Notes under the pieces: generated by a model
Database searches by the model: none
Told to the model about the DNA's origin: nothing
What the model saw: only the letters and a program-made list of their open reading frames with translations
Translations under genes and position numbers: made by a program
Part shown: piece after piece, positions 32,435 to 42,136 of the stretch
Numbering within the stretch: the first letter of the stretch is position 1
How the letters are laid out: each line of letters begins with the position of its first letter
Origin: a virus
DNA length: 64,000 bases
Reading direction: 5' to 3' (one strand)
Virus record (IMG/VR): IMGVR_UViG_3300045977_000216
Coordinates: 1-64,000 of that record

Positions 32435-33315
32435 TAGGTCATGACTCCTTCGAACTCGAACGACAGATTGAACCCGCTCCTAGTTCCCTGGATGATCTCA
32501 GACTCCGGAGTGGTCACGAAACCGACCCACCCGATCCCCTGGTGATCGACGATGGATATGTCCTTGCCGACGGAGTGCGAGAAGAAGTAGGCTGCATCCT
32601 TGACCTGCTTCTCCGTCAGGTGCTCGAAGTCAAATGCAAGTCTCTGGAATTTTGGCCAGATCGGGTCCCTGTAAACGTCGAGTTCATTGCCGGAGGTCCT
32701 CCTGCTGATCCTGGAGTAGTGCATCCTCTCGGCATTCTGGAACACCGGTCGCCTAAGGCTGATCTCAAAACCCTGGTAGGTCAGCGTCATCTCGCCTGGA
32801 TTGCTGGTGAGCGGTATCGGCTGAAGGATGAGGTCGTCATCGTACTTGTAACCTACGGCACTCGACTTAAGAACAAGCTGAAGATTCCTCGTCCTGCTGA
32901 ACCTGACAACCAGTTGCACGGTGCTCGACAAAGCCAGCTGCGACTTGGTGCCCTTCGTCCTGTGGGCGACCACCGTCTGGTTAAGAGTCAGTCCCTGCTG
33001 CAGGAGAAACGTGTTCTTAGTCAGCGTCTGCCAGCAGAAGAACGCCTGCACGACCGACCTATCGAAGACTCTGTTACCACGTTGGCCGAGGTACAGACCG
33101 TCGAGGACGGATCGCGAGAGCGTTTTCTTGGCAGACGCTGACTGAGAGAACACGACCTGCGAGGGCGGCAGGAACCGTCTGATTCCAGAAGCAGCGTGAA
33201 ACGGCTGAAAGAGCGTGACGGGATTTCCGTGGTGGACGATCCCTCCCGTGCCAGTGACCCGCTTGAGGTCCTGGTGGAAGATGATCGCTTCAGAAACCCA
33301 GATCTCGAAGATCAT
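32434..33315 (-). CDS. distal tail-like protein with beta repeats, 293 aa
   Basis: N-terminal half holds short repeats of the form (S/T)-x-L-x-L-x-Q seen also in the 45548-46789 protein. The C-terminal half (RLAFDFEHLTEKQ, FFSHSVGKDISIVDHQG, FNLSFEFEGV) resembles a distal-tail or minor-tail domain. ATG at 33315 overlaps the upstream stop (TGATG). Confidence 0.6.
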   Translation of the reverse strand: MIFEIWVSEAIIFHQDLKRVTGTGGIVHHGNPVTLFQPFHAASGIRRFLPPSQVVFSQSASAKKTLSRSVLDGLYLGQRGNRVFDRSVVQAFFCWQTLTKNTFLLQQGLTLNQTVVAHRTKGTKSQLALSSTVQLVVRFSRTRNLQLVLKSSAVGYKYDDDLILQPIPLTSNPGEMTLTYQGFEISLRRPVFQNAERMHYSRISRRTSGNELDVYRDPIWPKFQRLAFDFEHLTEKQVKDAAYFFSHSVGKDISIVDHQGIGWVGFVTTPESEIIQGTRSGFNLSFEFEGVMT

Positions 33316-33887
33316 CACGCACTCACAGTGTAGGTCACCTTCAGCTGGTCGCCGTTGGTAACGGCCACGTCGGCCGAGAACAGAGCAGTCGCCCAGAGCG
33401 TACCAGTCGTACCACCCTTGCCATTGGCGTTACCAGCCGTCGGGTCGCCAACGACGAACACACCCTTGACGGTGCCGGTGGCGTTGATGTCGAAGGTCGC
33501 CGGCGAGGCGTTGGTAGTCGACTGGCTGCTCGCGGCACCAGGTCCCCAGGCCACTCGGTTAGCCTGCGTGTAGCTGGTGAACTCCTGCCAGCCGGAGTGG
33601 CTGGACATCGTGTCGCCAGCAGCCAGGGCCGTGAAGCCGGTCAGGTCGATCAGGCCGATGAACCAGTTCGCAGCCGGTATCTGCGTGGCTCCGAAAAACA
33701 TCTCGTCGAGGATCTTGTTCTTCCCGACGTTGACGATGCCGTTCGGCATGTCGTACAGGCCGATCAGTCTGGCACCTCGCCAATGCTCGATCTTCGGAAA
33801 GTGACCCTTGACCTGCATCAGGTCGGTGATGAGTCGCCTCCTCACGATCTGTAGACCGGTCGACTGACTGAGCTCGATCTCGTTCAT
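33315..33887 (-). CDS. predicted tail structural protein, 190 aa
   Basis: ATG at 33887 after GAGGAGG. Residues 60-190 form a beta-rich domain (NWFIGLIDLTGFTAL, GWQEFTSYTQANR, GVFVVGDPT, QLKVTYTVSA). I know similar sequences only as unassigned phage structural proteins. Lies between tape measure and distal tail genes. Confidence 0.65.
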   Translation of the reverse strand: MNEIELSQSTGLQIVRRRLITDLMQVKGHFPKIEHWRGARLIGLYDMPNGIVNVGKNKILDEMFFGATQIPAANWFIGLIDLTGFTALAAGDTMSSHSGWQEFTSYTQANRVAWGPGAASSQSTTNASPATFDINATGTVKGVFVVGDPTAGNANGKGGTTGTLWATALFSADVAVTNGDQLKVTYTVSA

Positions 33888-33897
33888 TTGAGCCTCC

Positions 33898-36800
33898 TCA
33901 AGAGCTGAACTTGAAAACACCTCTTCGTATCTGCCTGTTGAGTCCCTTGCCGATGGACCTGATGGTCTGCTCGGAGGTGCTCCCTCCCTGCACATGGATG
34001 GTGATCCCACCGACATTCGTCACCTCGCCACCCTTGGCAAAGTGCTGCACCCTACCGGAGTTAAGAGCCAGGAGCTGGGACTTGAACTTTTGAGAGACTT
34101 CCCTGTTCATAACGATTTCTCCAACGCGGAGCATGGCCGGTACCGTATCCATTCCCTTCGGCCTGAACATGTTGACCATGCCGCCATGAGCGAACGTCTG
34201 AACCGTTCCCCCACCCCCACCACCGCCGACGGCGACCTGCGGACTAATGACGATGTTGTTGAGCGACAGTAGACTCTCCCTCAGGGATGCGACCTGTGCC
34301 TGGGCGCTCGAGAAGAAAGAGTCCATCGTTTGGATGGATGCCCCGACGGCCGAACCGACAGTCTGAACGCCCTGCGTCGCCTGATTGTTGAGACCCTGCT
34401 GTCCCTGCTGCAGCTGCTCTTGCTGACGCTGCCTGAGCTCGTCCATGATCTGGAAGTGCTGCAGCTGAGCCTGCCTGAACACCTCGAACTGTTCCCTCGT
34501 GAGGATGCCAGTGAGGGGCGTGTTGGTCTTCTGAACGACTTCGCCAAACTGTCTGTTGATCCCAGCTATGGCCTCCTGAATCTGGCGGAGCCTGGCCACG
34601 TCGTCCGGCTTCGTGAAGTCGACCTTCTTCGACTGGAGAGCTAGCTGAGTCATCTGGTTCTGGAGCTCCTTGATCTGAGCTCCAACGTCGATCTGCCCAA
34701 ACTGTCTGCCTCCTTGTTCAAGTCGCTCGCCTTGTTGTACAGGACGCAGTAACCGGTCCCTCTCAATTCTGAGGTTCTTGATCTCCGTGGTAATAGCCTC
34801 GAGCTGCGTCTTGACGCTCTGCGTCGTGCCAGGAGGTATGACGCTCGCAGGATCAATGCCAGTGAGCTTGAAAGCGCTCTCCAGCTCCGCCTTAGCTTTC
34901 TCGAAGGCTGTGTTAATTTCTGAAATCTTGATGTCGAAGGCTGCAATATCGCTCGTCTTGATCGTGCCAGCAGAAATAGCAGACTGTAATCTCTGGAGCT
35001 CTGAGGTGCTCTGCTTGATCGATGCGGCTAACTGCTGGAAGCTGACTCTGGCATTCCTTGCCTGGACACCTGGACCCTGAGCACCTATTGCAAGCTCGTT
35101 GAACTCCGTCGCAGCTTTGAAGAGAACATCCGGGGCGAAGTTCTTTGAAAAGTCCTGTGAGCCTAGATTAGCTTTCTTGGCGATGGTTTCAAGAGCCCCC
35201 ATCCTGTCCACGATGGACACTAAGCTAGCGTCCATTTCCTGCAGTTGCCTGTTGACCTCCGCCACGTTCTGCTGGACCTGCTTAGTGAAGCTGGCCGCAC
35301 CCTCGACCAGGGCAGACGAGTCGAGCTGACCCTTGGCCACGAGCTCGGAGAGCTGGTCCCTGACCAATTGGATCTGGCGAGCGAAGTCCTGCTCCAGCTT
35401 GAACCTGAGGTCCACCGACAGACCCTCTGGCAGACTCTGCCTAATCCTGTCCTGAAGGGTCCTCAGTTGACTGATGGCCTCCTGCGGTGCGTTCTTGAAC
35501 TCGTCCTTTAGTTTGCCGGCGGGGTCCAGGAGGCTGAACTTCTCCAACCTGCTGGTGTCCTGAGCCGTTCTCCTCAGGTTAGCCTCCTGCTCCGCAAGCT
35601 CGGCCCTGAGTTGGGCAGCACGCTCCTCCGAGGCCGCGATGATCGCTTGGTCAGAAGCCAGACGCTCTCTGTTGAGGGTCACGATCCTAGTGATTGCAGA
35701 AGCTTCCAGACCGCTGTTGCTGACGGTAGCCCTCGCAAGTTCATCGGAAGCTTGCTTGACGCTGCCGAGTAGATTAGCCTGTTCCTGCTGCTTCTTAAGC
35801 AGCTCTTGCGGTGCGAACTGCCTGCCTACATTCCTCTGCTGGAACTGAGCGAAGTCAGCCTGAGCTTTGGCGAAGGCGTCGAATTTCTTCCTGAGGTCAT
35901 CGCTGGTCGCACCGAGGCCCTTGTCCTTCTGCGAGAGCTTGACCTGCTCGACGATGAGCTTGTTGACGTCCTCGAACATCTTCCTGACGAGGGCGAGATC
36001 GTCCTTGATGAAGCCAAGACCCTCAGTGTCGGCCGTGCCGAGGTCGCTAAGCGACCTTTGAATGATCTCCCTGGCCCTAGTGGTGAGGGCCTGTATCTGA
36101 CGTTCCATCTCAGCAATCTGACGCTGCGGACTAGCTCCTGCGAGCGACTCCGAAAAGAGACTCTCTCCGAGATTTCGAAAGTTCTCCTCGAAGTCACCCC
36201 TCGCAGACCTGGTGATGGACCTGAGCGTCGTCAAAGAGCTCCTGATGTCGGCAATCTTCTGCCTGATCGTGTCGAGGAACTCACCGAGGTTGACCTTCAA
36301 GTTGTCGATCGTCTCAGCATAGGCCGCGTTCGTGTCCTCAGCTGCCTGGAGCGTGGCCCTCCTGCCCTCGGCAACGGCCTGGAGCTGAATCTGCTTCTGC
36401 CTGTTGAATGCGTTTATCGCCGCCTGAGCTCTGAGATTGAGGTTGGCGACTGTCTCCTTCGTCTGATCGGCGAGCTGCTTCCTCAGATTCTCAACCTCAG
36501 TAGCCCTCCGCCTCTGCTGGTTCTGCTCGATAGTGTTGTTAATCCTCTCGAATAACTGCTCGATCGCAAAACCAGCGGTGAATGCATTGGCCAAATTCGA
36601 GCCGAGGTTCGGGTCCGAGAGGGCCTGCTTCCAGGTCTCAGTCTCGATCCTAATGTTCTTAAAATTGGTGAAGAGACTCGTGGTGATCGGGACTATGGCC
36701 TGGAGGCCCCTCGTAGCGGGCTCTATGGTGAGGAGCGAGAGCCTCCATACCAGGAAGGTCTCCGTACCTCCCTTGACGATTTCAAACAGGGCTGTGAGCG

Positions 36801-38166
36801 GCTCCCTTACGTCGCCGACAGACTTGGACATCGCCAGAATGCCGCGGACGACCTGTCCCCCGATCTCGTTAGTAAAGAAGTTAGCGATTTGCTGCTTCAA
36901 CTGATTGAACTGAAATGCGTCAGTCTGCTCCACGATCCTGCGAGCATTCTCAAACTCAACCGTGGCCCTGCTCCCTAGAGCAGCGAGGTCCCTGTCGAAG
37001 TTCTGGAGCTCCCTGGTGAGGGCCGTGATGCCCTTGAGACCGCGGATGTTCTCGAAGAGTTGGGCAATGTGCGTGTGGCCCTTCTCCGCCTCCACCGCGA
37101 GCTTCTGGAGAACGCCGGCGAGGCCGAATGTCTGGACCGCCGTCTCGCCACTCGACACCCCTATGCCATCGAGGAATTTCTTCATAGCCTCTGTCGGCTT
37201 GAGCAAGGCTGTGAAGATATTATTGAGGAAGGTAATGCTCTCGGAGGCCGGAACGCCAGTCCTCGTGATAGTGGAGAGTGCGGCAGCTGTTTCTTCCAAG
37301 CTCACGCCAAGCTGAGCCGCGAGCGGACCGACCCTACCAAAGGTATTTGCGAGCTCGGACGCCTTGATGCGACCGAGGTCGATGGTCTTGAAGAAGATGG
37401 CCGAGATCCTGTCTGAGGACGAGACGTCTAACCCGTACGAGTTGATGGCAGAGCTCAGTAGGTTGACAGAGTCGGTCGCCGAGCTGTTCGTCGTGATCGC
37501 GAGAGCGAGGGACGACCTCAGGAAGTCCGCGGACTGAGCTCCCTTGGCGATCTGGTTCGACAGGGTCTCGTAGGCGGCCTGTGCCACGTCGGCCTGTGGC
37601 TTACCGAACTCCTCCGACAGACCGGCGAGTTGCTTCGTCCACGCCTCGGTGGTCTGCTGAGCCGACTGAGAGATCGTCCTGATCTCAGCGACCTTGGTTT
37701 GGAAATCAACCGAGGCAATTACAGACTGCTGTATTTCATTGGACAGAGCACCGAAGACCTGGTGCAGAATCTGGACCTGGAAGAGCCTGAGTAGACCAGA
37801 CCAGGTGAGCGTCACTCCGTTGAACCCCTGGATCATCTGCTGAGCGGTACTCTGCGTCTGCTGAGCGAGCTGCTGCTGTGAGGCACGCAGCGACTTCGTC
37901 GCCTCGTTGACTTGCTGAATCTTCTTGATCTGGATGTTCTGTATGTTCTGCTGTTGCCTGAGGGCGTTGGTAACAGCCTGAACAGCCGCCGGCTGACCCT
38001 TGATCGTGGCCTGGTACCCGTTGCTCGTGGTCGTCAACCTGCCGATGGTCGCACCGAGGCCGTTGGCGGTAGCCTCGAGCTGCCGCATCACGGCGTCCAT
38101 CTGCTGTAGTGGACCAGTCACCCCCGCGGTGCTCGCGGTGAACGACATGGTCTGCTGTAAGGCCAT
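33898..38166 (-). CDS. tail tape measure protein, 1422 aa
   Basis: Longest gene. N-terminal LQQMDAVMRQLEATANGLG helix and a core (YETLSNQIAKGAQSADFL, GRVGPLAAQLGVSLEETAA, TGVPASESITFLNN) that matches the TP901-type tape measure domain. The centre is nearly all coiled coil; glycine/histidine-rich end region HGGMVNMFRPKGMDTV near the C-terminus is the common tape-measure tail. At about 0.15 nm per residue the tail would be near 210 nm, by the usual rule of thumb. Confidence 0.92.
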   Translation of the reverse strand: MALQQTMSFTASTAGVTGPLQQMDAVMRQLEATANGLGATIGRLTTTSNGYQATIKGQPAAVQAVTNALRQQQNIQNIQIKKIQQVNEATKSLRASQQQLAQQTQSTAQQMIQGFNGVTLTWSGLLRLFQVQILHQVFGALSNEIQQSVIASVDFQTKVAEIRTISQSAQQTTEAWTKQLAGLSEEFGKPQADVAQAAYETLSNQIAKGAQSADFLRSSLALAITTNSSATDSVNLLSSAINSYGLDVSSSDRISAIFFKTIDLGRIKASELANTFGRVGPLAAQLGVSLEETAAALSTITRTGVPASESITFLNNIFTALLKPTEAMKKFLDGIGVSSGETAVQTFGLAGVLQKLAVEAEKGHTHIAQLFENIRGLKGITALTRELQNFDRDLAALGSRATVEFENARRIVEQTDAFQFNQLKQQIANFFTNEIGGQVVRGILAMSKSVGDVREPLTALFEIVKGGTETFLVWRLSLLTIEPATRGLQAIVPITTSLFTNFKNIRIETETWKQALSDPNLGSNLANAFTAGFAIEQLFERINNTIEQNQQRRRATEVENLRKQLADQTKETVANLNLRAQAAINAFNRQKQIQLQAVAEGRRATLQAAEDTNAAYAETIDNLKVNLGEFLDTIRQKIADIRSSLTTLRSITRSARGDFEENFRNLGESLFSESLAGASPQRQIAEMERQIQALTTRAREIIQRSLSDLGTADTEGLGFIKDDLALVRKMFEDVNKLIVEQVKLSQKDKGLGATSDDLRKKFDAFAKAQADFAQFQQRNVGRQFAPQELLKKQQEQANLLGSVKQASDELARATVSNSGLEASAITRIVTLNRERLASDQAIIAASEERAAQLRAELAEQEANLRRTAQDTSRLEKFSLLDPAGKLKDEFKNAPQEAISQLRTLQDRIRQSLPEGLSVDLRFKLEQDFARQIQLVRDQLSELVAKGQLDSSALVEGAASFTKQVQQNVAEVNRQLQEMDASLVSIVDRMGALETIAKKANLGSQDFSKNFAPDVLFKAATEFNELAIGAQGPGVQARNARVSFQQLAASIKQSTSELQRLQSAISAGTIKTSDIAAFDIKISEINTAFEKAKAELESAFKLTGIDPASVIPPGTTQSVKTQLEAITTEIKNLRIERDRLLRPVQQGERLEQGGRQFGQIDVGAQIKELQNQMTQLALQSKKVDFTKPDDVARLRQIQEAIAGINRQFGEVVQKTNTPLTGILTREQFEVFRQAQLQHFQIMDELRQRQQEQLQQGQQGLNNQATQGVQTVGSAVGASIQTMDSFFSSAQAQVASLRESLLSLNNIVISPQVAVGGGGGGGTVQTFAHGGMVNMFRPKGMDTVPAMLRVGEIVMNREVSQKFKSQLLALNSGRVQHFAKGGEVTNVGGITIHVQGGSTSEQTIRSIGKGLNRQIRRGVFKFSS

Positions 38167-38167
38167 G

Positions 38168-38848
38168 CTACTTCACCAGTACCTTCTTTGACGAACTCTT
38201 GTTACCTTTGGCGTCGACAGTGATCGTCGTGACCTCCAGGAACCCCTCGATGGTCGGGTAGCTGTTGATGTCACTCGCCAGCTTGTCCATCGTCCTCATG
38301 AACGCCAGGGTTCCCTTCCTGAAGCTTTCCCATGGAGACGTAGGAGACCTATGTGCCCTGACGTCCTGCAGCGTGTAGTACGAGATGTCTACATTGTACT
38401 GAAAGGTGATAGTCCTTCCCTCACGCCGGATGACCTCGTTGATCGGAGTAGCAAACCTTACACCAGAGGCCGGAGTCTTGAGAACACGCCTGCCCCTCGA
38501 CGGATAGTAGTACTCTTTCCTCGCAAAACCGGACGGGTCTATACCATGAAGCAATAAATCCTGACCGTGTGCTTGTGCGACCAACTCCTGTAGCCTGTTA
38601 ATGGCACTGAACGGTCCGAGGTCTTTCAACTTCGCCGTTTCACCGGGCCTCTTGCCTGCAGCCGTCAGCAAGTTGCCTAAGCTGCCGGCCGCGAAACCAG
38701 TCCGCTTCGGCACGGCCTTATTCGCCTCAGTCGCGAAGGCCAACACGGCCCTCCGGACCATGATCATAACCGTACCGTCGATGGCCTGCTCCAGGTCCTC
38801 TTCGTCAGTGAAGGTCGGCACCTCGATCTTGCACTGGATGAACGGCAT
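38168..38848 (-). CDS. tail completion/minor tail protein, HK97 gp10-like
   Basis: RRAVLAFATEANKAVPKRTGFAAGSL is the conserved helix and loop of the HK97 gp10-like family, followed by beta strands. Starts at ATG 38848, overlapping the frameshifted chaperone stop (TGATG). Its place between chaperone and tape measure is unusual for gp10-like proteins, which are often upstream of the tail tube, so the assignment is tentative. Confidence 0.55.
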   Translation of the reverse strand: MPFIQCKIEVPTFTDEEDLEQAIDGTVMIMVRRAVLAFATEANKAVPKRTGFAAGSLGNLLTAAGKRPGETAKLKDLGPFSAINRLQELVAQAHGQDLLLHGIDPSGFARKEYYYPSRGRRVLKTPASGVRFATPINEVIRREGRTITFQYNVDISYYTLQDVRAHRSPTSPWESFRKGTLAFMRTMDKLASDINSYPTIEGFLEVTTITVDAKGNKSSSKKVLVK

Positions 38849-39497
38849 CAGAACCACCCCTCGGCTTCTTCGATCTGGCGTATCTGGTCGTAGGCGATCA
38901 TCTGTGCTTGCGTCCACGCCGAGCACTCGTCCCACTCCGCTCTCACGAACGGAGGCCTCACGCCGAAGCGCTCGCAGGCCCTGAAGATGGCGTACTCTTC
39001 TGTCCGTCCTTTTGGGACGATGATTCGAGTTTGGCCTGCGATGCTTCGAGTAAAAAACGCTCCCTCGCCTCCTCGATCTTCTTGTCATCGAGAGCGTTCG
39101 CCTGCATGACCCCGATCACGATCCTCTTGACCTCGTAGTCGCTGAAGCCAGAGTCCCTGAGCTCCCTCTCGTAGTTCGTCCAGGTGTTCGGATCGGAGAG
39201 GCTGACGGTGTCCCACTCGAGCCCGTCGGTCGCCGCGAGCGACGCCACGACCATGTACGCCGACCTCCTGTCGGCGTACTCGTCGATGCTCCTCTTGTAG
39301 TTCTTGTCGTCCACGTCGAGCTTGATAGTGCCGCCTTTGCCCATGACTTTCGGAGGCTCTGGGATCGGACAGAGCCTGTGGAACTCCGACAGGTCCAGGA
39401 CGGCCCTGGCCCTGAAGATGATGTCTCCTCCTTCTCCCCTCGGGATGGGGATGATCTCGACGTTCGGACCCTTGATCTCGCGACCGTGAATCTTCAT
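38848..39497 (-). CDS. tail assembly chaperone, -1 frameshift fusion product
   Basis: Fusion made by a -1 shift at T-TTT-TTA (39057-39051). After about residue 149 it continues as TRSIAGQTRIIVPKGRTEEYAIF... to the stop at 38850-38848, giving about 216 aa. This matches the lambda G/GT scheme, in which the longer form helps load the tail tube on the tape measure. The tail frame has no good start of its own, which supports the shift. Confidence 0.75.
38958..39497 (-). CDS. tail assembly chaperone, short form, 179 aa
   Basis: Zero-frame product of the chaperone gene, between tail tube and tape measure genes as in most siphoviruses. N-terminal beta part, helical centre (DDKNYKRSIDEYADRRSAYM), then the acidic KKIEEARERFLLEASQ helix that covers the slippery site and a serine-rich tail. 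Start after AAGGAAAG. Confidence 0.8.
   Translation of the reverse strand: MKIHGREIKGPNVEIIPIPRGEGGDIIFRARAVLDLSEFHRLCPIPEPPKVMGKGGTIKLDVDDKNYKRSIDEYADRRSAYMVVASLAATDGLEWDTVSLSDPNTWTNYERELRDSGFSDYEVKRIVIGVMQANALDDKKIEEARERFLLEASQAKLESSSQKDGQKSTPSSGPASASA
39051..39057 (-). promoter_or_regulatory. programmed -1 frameshift slippery heptamer
   Basis: On the minus strand the phase is CGT TTT TTA, i.e. T TTT TTA, a canonical X-XXY-YYZ site identical to that of HIV-1 gag-pol. Phase was checked against the start at 39497 (146 codons). Confidence 0.75.
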
Positions 39498-39506
39498 AGA
39501 CTTTCC

Positions 39507-40460
39507 TTACGGGGCACGGGTGATAGATGCTTCCTTCACGTTGCACTTGCCGGTCACCGAGACAGTCGCCTGCCTCAGGTCGTGGTCGAGTTGCTCGTGC
39601 CGGAAGTCTTGGAGGAGGATGATCTCCTTCTCCTCACCGCCACACGGCGGGTCGTACTCGATCTCGATGTCCACTGCGTACGGCTCGCACTCATCGGCGG
39701 AGGACGACGTCCAATCGGACGCCTCGCCTCGTTGCTTGAGCACGTCCTCGATGGTCGGGAACTGACCAGTCGAAGCTCGCAAAAACTCCCAGGTGAAGTC
39801 GAGCTTCACCTCGACGGGCTCGTCATCGCCCTCCTTGACGGTGTCGAGGACCCCTCTGTCCAGGACGTACTCTATGTTCCGCTTCTCGGAGTAGGTCGCG
39901 TTCCCCTCCCCGATCTTGACGTCGATCCTCCTCGCACCGACCGTGATAGTGTGGTTGTCGCCAACCACTCCATCGAGGGCCGGAGTGAAGGTGATCTCGG
40001 TCGTGGGACCCCCGGACGGCGGGACGGTGGCCGTGACGGTGTGCGTGAGTGTGCTCCCCGTCACTGTGAAGGTCTGGTTCTTGAGGATCTTGCCGTCACC
40101 ATTCACCGTGTCGATCTCCATCGACACGTCGCCGGCGATGTAGTACTTGATCGTGATCAGGGCATTGTCGGCCACCGACCCGTCGAGAGCCGGTGTGAAG
40201 GTGATCTCGGTCGTGGGACCACCAGACGTCGGAACTTTCGCCGTGACGGTGTGCGTCAGGGAGCTCCCCGTCACCGTGAAGGTCTGCCCGACCCTGACGA
40301 TCCCGTCGCCGCTCACCGTGTCGATGGTCATGGTGGTGGTACCCATCGGGTAGCCAGCACCGTTGTTGACGAGTGCGGTCTTCGGCTTGTTGACGAGGGC
40401 CGTGTGAGTGGAGCCGTCGATCAGCCGGACCGTTGCGTTCCTCAGGTCGATGGCAGCCAT
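39507..40460 (-). CDS. major tail (tube) protein A with two inserted beta modules, 317 aa
   Basis: Shares its first 10 residues (MAAIDLRNAT) and C-terminal 150 residues almost exactly with the next gene, so the pair is a recent tandem duplication. Between them A carries two copies of a module with VNNGAGYPMG..., TFTVTGSSLTHTVTA and TTEITFTPALDG. The C-terminal core (ILLQDFRHEQLDHDLRQATVSVTG) is typical of tail-tube proteins. Next to the chaperone, as expected. Confidence 0.72.
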   Translation of the reverse strand: MAAIDLRNATVRLIDGSTHTALVNKPKTALVNNGAGYPMGTTTMTIDTVSGDGIVRVGQTFTVTGSSLTHTVTAKVPTSGGPTTEITFTPALDGSVADNALITIKYYIAGDVSMEIDTVNGDGKILKNQTFTVTGSTLTHTVTATVPPSGGPTTEITFTPALDGVVGDNHTITVGARRIDVKIGEGNATYSEKRNIEYVLDRGVLDTVKEGDDEPVEVKLDFTWEFLRASTGQFPTIEDVLKQRGEASDWTSSSADECEPYAVDIEIEYDPPCGGEEKEIILLQDFRHEQLDHDLRQATVSVTGKCNVKEASITRAP

Positions 40461-40463
40461 TCG

Positions 40464-41174
40464 CTAACCCCTTGTTACGGTGGCTTCCTTCACGTTGCAC
40501 TTGCCGGTCACCGAGACAGTCGCCTGCCTCAGGTCGTGGTCGAGTTGCTCGTGTCGGAAGTCCTGAAGAAGAATCGTCTCAGTCTGCTCCCCGCCGCACG
40601 GCGGAATGTACTCAATCTCGATGTCCACTGCGTACGGCTCGCAGAGGTCATCCGACGAGGAGACCCAATGCGAGGCCTCGCCACGCTTCTTGAGAGCGTC
40701 CGAGATCGTGGGAATCTGCCCAGAGCTCGCCCGCAAGAACTCCCAGGTGAAGTCGAGCTTCACCTCGACGGGCTCGTCATCGCCCTCCTTGACGGTGTCG
40801 AGGACCCCTCTGTCCAGGACGTACTCTATGTTCCGCTTCTCGGAGTAGGTCATGTTCCCCTCCCCGATCTTGACGTCGAGCTCGTGCGGGAGGACGGTGA
40901 TGATCGCGTTGTCGAGCACGGCTCCGGTCAGACCCGGCGTGAACGTGATGCTCACGCTCGGGAGAGCGGGAGTATTCGTGATGGTGTGCACGGCCGAACT
41001 CCCGACGACCGTGAACTGGTCCCACTTCTTCAGCTGCTGAGTGGTGTTGCCGTCGATGGCCATTGTTGTGGCACCCATCGCGTAACCACCACCGTTGTTG
41101 ACCAAGAAGTTGGGACTGATTACGTAACCGTCCTTGATGCGAACGGTCGCGTTCCGCAAGTCAATGGCAGCCAT
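40464..41174 (-). CDS. major tail (tube) protein B with one inserted beta module, 236 aa
   Basis: Near-identical core to protein A but with one inserted module (VNNGGGYAMG..., VSITFTPGLTG). The shorter copy may be the main tube subunit and A a decorated variant, or the reverse. The very high DNA identity in the shared part points to recent duplication or gene conversion. Confidence 0.75.
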   Translation of the reverse strand: MAAIDLRNATVRIKDGYVISPNFLVNNGGGYAMGATTMAIDGNTTQQLKKWDQFTVVGSSAVHTITNTPALPSVSITFTPGLTGAVLDNAIITVLPHELDVKIGEGNMTYSEKRNIEYVLDRGVLDTVKEGDDEPVEVKLDFTWEFLRASSGQIPTISDALKKRGEASHWVSSSDDLCEPYAVDIEIEYIPPCGGEQTETILLQDFRHEQLDHDLRQATVSVTGKCNVKEATVTRG

Positions 41175-41189
41175 CTTGGGCTCCTCTCG

Positions 41190-41654
41190 TTACACCGTAA
41201 TCTCCATCTTATAGTGTGCCTCAACAGTTGCCTGAATGAGGTTGACCTTCGGGTCAATCTTCCCGAAGTGGGAGATGAATATAGTCTGGTTTTGAGACTG
41301 CTTAATAATGAGACACCCGAGGAGGGTGCTGTCGTCACCTGGGTTGTCGCCGTACCTGAACACCTCTATAAACCGCTCGAAGGCCGCGGCCACCTTGCCA
41401 ACGTTCTTGTAGATTCGGTGAGCGTCCTTCTCGTCCGGTATCGAGCTCACGAGGACATTGATCTCAAGATCAAGTACCCAGAAGCTCCTGCTTTCCTCGT
41501 GGGCATACGGGCCGTCGAACCTGACCTCGGCGTAGTCCTTCTCCTCGTTCGTCTCCCTGAACTGACCCTCTATAAAGAGCGGAAGGTCAGTCACCTTCGT
41601 GACGAAGTGCTTGTGCACACTGGCGGCAATCCAACGCGGCCAACTAGGGTTCAC
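41190..41654 (-). CDS. tail terminator-like protein, 154 aa
   Basis: Beta-rich centre (FWVLDLEINVLVSS) and helix (VGKVAAAFERFIEVF) in the size and position of tail terminator/completion proteins, just upstream of the tube genes. GTG at 41654 overlaps the connector stop (GTGA). Family not certain. Confidence 0.6.
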   Translation of the reverse strand: MNPSWPRWIAASVHKHFVTKVTDLPLFIEGQFRETNEEKDYAEVRFDGPYAHEESRSFWVLDLEINVLVSSIPDEKDAHRIYKNVGKVAAAFERFIEVFRYGDNPGDDSTLLGCLIIKQSQNQTIFISHFGKIDPKVNLIQATVEAHYKMEITV

Positions 41655-42136
41655 TTCACTCCCCCTGCGACGCTCGCAAAATCAAGAATCGAAGTGCAGC
41701 GGTTTTGGTAGATGGCGTTCAGGGGTGCACCCTTTATCTCGACCGCCGCCACCATGAACGTCGCGAGCTCCTCCAAGAACTCCACCTGCTTTATATCGTA
41801 CCTCTTGCCCCTGATGCCGAAGTAGTCATCGAGGGTGAGCTCGATGTCAAGGTCGGCCTTGTCTATAAGTATGACCCTGTTGCTCAGGTCATAGAATCCG
41901 CCCACGGTAAAGTTCTTGTTGGCAGAAATAAACGCCAGGTCGTAGGTGAACGTCCTGACTAAGTTGGTGGGCAGCAAGATGGCTGTGTTGATCCTCCTGA
42001 CGGTCCTCACCGTCGTCTGCTTTCCAGTCTCGACGTTGGTCGCAGCGGACTCGATCCTATACACGTCCAGCTTCAGAGGGTACTCCCTCTTCAGTTGGTA
42101 GATCGTGTCCTTGACGAACTCAAGTGCCGTGGTCAT
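41651..42136 (-). CDS. head-tail connector/neck-like protein, 161 aa
   Basis: N-terminal helix, then beta strands (VYRIESAATNVETG, FISANKNFTVGGFYD, VILIDKADLDIEL), the fold pattern of phage neck adaptors. Function assigned from position between head and tail genes. Confidence 0.5.
   Translation of the reverse strand: MTTALEFVKDTIYQLKREYPLKLDVYRIESAATNVETGKQTTVRTVRRINTAILLPTNLVRTFTYDLAFISANKNFTVGGFYDLSNRVILIDKADLDIELTLDDYFGIRGKRYDIKQVEFLEELATFMVAAVEIKGAPLNAIYQNRCTSILDFASVAGGVK

Noticed and set aside
39001-39020. CCCAAAAG as the chaperone slippery site
   Set aside because: Its phase does not give a proper tandem slip; T TTT TTA 40 bases upstream is in the right phase and canonical.
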